DNA from: Candidatus Aminicenantes bacterium
GTDB taxonomy: Bacteria; Acidobacteriota; Aminicenantia; Aminicenantales; UBA4085
NCBI GenBank assembly: GCA_026393855.1
Contig: JAPKZJ010000108.1
Location: 80,600 to 112,962 of the forward strand
Direction of reading: 5' to 3'
Length of the DNA: 32,363 bases
Shown: positions 31,581 to 32,363 of the stretch, one piece after another
Position numbering within the stretch: position 1 is the stretch's first letter
How the letters are laid out: each line of letters starts with the position of its first letter
Translations under genes and position numbers: made by a program
The notes under the pieces: generated by a model
What the model was told of the DNA's origin: nothing
The model's database searches: none
The model's input: the letters and a program-made list of their open reading frames with translations, nothing else

Positions 31581-32099
31581 ATGAGAAAAACCGCTTTGAC
31601 TCTGTTCATTGCATTCGGCCTGGCTGCAGCCGCTGCCTTCGCCCAGACACCCGATTTGAGCGGGGAATGGAAGCTCAATTCCGGACGGAGCGACTTGGGC
31701 GATATGGCCGCGGCCGACCCCAGCATCACCCTGTCGATTCGACAGGAAGCGGGCCTCATCACCATCCGCAAGACCATCTCCATCGTAGGTCGGGAAGTCG
31801 TTAAGAATTTCCGGTACACGCTGGACGGCAAGGAAGCGCTCAACGCGGGCGAGAGCCTCAAGGAGCTCAAAGGGGCCGCAGCCTTTGACAAGGGGATTCT
31901 GCTGGTGCGCTCCGAACAGGAAGGGATGACGATGACCAGCACCGGCGTCGGCGAACCTGAGATCGAATACTTCAAATACAATTCGGTCGAAGCCTTCTCC
32001 TTATCCGCCGACGGGAAGACGCTGACGCTCGTCCATGACCAACAAATGCCCGACGGGGCGCGAAGGCTGACCTACGTCTTCGAGAAGCTCGGGAGCTAG
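31581..32099 (+). CDS. Small exported lipocalin-like protein
   Basis: A 172-residue protein with a clear signal peptide (1-22, MRKTALTLFIAFGL...AFA). The mature part opens DLSGEWKLNSGRSDLG, an opening common in small exported beta-barrel proteins of Acidobacteria and relatives. It continues with alternating strands (ITIRKTISIVG, FRYTLDGKE, LTLVHDQQMPDGARRLTYVFEKL) like a lipocalin or calycin sheet. Ligand and role are unknown. GGAGGAATC gives a strong SD at good spacing and fixes the ATG at 31581. It stands alone. A GC-rich hairpin without a T-run follows the stop. Confidence 0.85.
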   Translation: MRKTALTLFIAFGLAAAAAFAQTPDLSGEWKLNSGRSDLGDMAAADPSITLSIRQEAGLITIRKTISIVGREVVKNFRYTLDGKEALNAGESLKELKGAAAFDKGILLVRSEQEGMTMTSTGVGEPEIEYFKYNSVEAFSLSADGKTLTLVHDQQMPDGARRLTYVFEKLGS

Positions 32100-32224
32100 A
32101 TCCCTTTTTCCTTAGGCCGGGGCTCCGGCCCGACGCCGATGGCGCCTGTAACGATCATCGGCTTTTAACGTGGAACTCCGCGAGGATTGCCGGGCCATCC
32201 GGATTCGAGGGGGGAAATGAAAAA

Positions 32225-32266
32225 TGACCCGTGTAGGACTCGAACCTACAACCCGCAGATTAAGAG
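32225..32266 (-). other. tRNA-Lys(CUU) 3' fragment, likely attachment site
   Basis: The minus strand reads from the anticodon loop CTCTTAA (32266-32260, anticodon CTT) through TCTGC, a 5-nt variable loop, the T-arm GTAGG-TTCGAGT-CCTAC, and the acceptor strand ACGGGTC with discriminator A (32225). No CCA is encoded. Upstream of the loop the sequence (TAGCC...) cannot pair with TCTGC, and there is no D-arm or 5' acceptor strand. This 3' fragment is what remains on one side when an element integrates at the anticodon loop. The chromosome is to the left and the element to the right. Confidence 0.75.
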
Positions 32267-32311
32267 GGCTAGGCTTGAGATACTTTTCATGCTGATAATA
32301 AACGAGTTTCA

Positions 32312-32363
32312 CTAACGACCTTTGGCAATTGTGGCTGATTTGTGGCTGTCGGTACGGATTTGG
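32312..32363 (-). CDS. Possible C-terminal tail of an integrase (partial)
   Basis: The minus strand enters the window in an open frame of 16 codons, QIRTDSHKSATIAKGR, ending in TAG at 32314-32312. Tails of the form SHKSATxxKG are, as I recall, common at the end of tyrosine recombinases. The position, about 45 bp from a tRNA attachment site and reading towards it, is where integrase genes usually sit. Too little is visible to show any catalytic residue. Confidence 0.4.
   Translation of the reverse strand, partial: QIRTDSHKSATIAKGR

Noticed and set aside
32115-32130. GGCCGG-GGCT-CCGGCC hairpin as a terminator of the lipocalin-like gene
   Set aside because: The stem is perfect but only 6 bp long and has no T-run after it; such GC hairpins are common in this sequence.
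32112-32312. 66-codon minus-strand frame across the tRNA fragment
   Set aside because: The translation (RVVGSSPTRV) is the usual artefact of reading through a tRNA 3' end.
1-32363. CRISPR arrays, insertion sequences, rRNA or complete tRNA genes
   Set aside because: I found no direct-repeat array, no transposase frame and no complete tRNA or rRNA gene when reading both strands.

Overview
The window is high-GC bacterial chromosome, densely coded on both strands. Its gene set fits an anaerobic or facultative member of the Acidobacteriota/Aminicenantota-like bacteria: an S55 peptidase of the acidobacterial type, a DUF885 protein, small secreted proteins opening with a GEW-type motif, HydB/HndC-like NuoE-NuoF subunits, hemerythrin and a fused UvrA. 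The lineage is my inference from gene content; there is no rRNA here. AT-rich promoters of the form TTGnnn-N17/18-TAnnnT stand out against the GC-rich coding sequence and decide several starts.

Left part (1-11.5 kb): a partial NuoF-like subunit with NuoE and a YtcJ-like amidohydrolase run leftward. Divergent from them are a galactokinase-like GHMP kinase and elongation factor P. Next come a secreted beta-propeller protein and an S55 peptidase (leftward), a sugar-epimerase-like SDR, a small Tat-type exported protein, and a KAS III-like synthase.

Middle (11.7-21.6 kb): an exported DUF885 protein whose zinc-binding histidines are missing, a strong terminator, TatD, a trans-polyprenyl synthase, a CYTH-domain protein overlapping rpoZ tail to tail by 193 bp, a tiny acidic protein, and a 1638-residue UvrA-like protein. 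The last has four ABC modules (a fused dimer) and no UvrB-binding domain in either half.

The most interesting block is 21.6-25.2 kb. A FecBCD/MolBCA-type ABC transporter lies behind an extended -10 promoter and a leader resembling a molybdenum-cofactor (Moco) riboswitch, whose closing stem contains the Shine-Dalgarno sequence. Divergently transcribed is a 144-residue protein made of two HTH-like repeats, each with two cysteines and ending in CQLG. Between the two promoters lies a bipartite perfect inverted repeat. Together these look like a molybdate/tungstate uptake and sensing locus.

Right part (25.2-32.3 kb): hemerythrin and cupin proteins, a tRNA-dihydrouridine synthase on what looks like a leaderless mRNA, an ABC-2 export pair, a soluble four-PAS HisKA_2 histidine kinase, and a small exported lipocalin-like protein. 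The window ends in a 3' fragment of a tRNA-Lys(CUU) gene next to a reading frame that may be the tail of an integrase. I read this as the chromosomal edge of an integrated element lying beyond the window.
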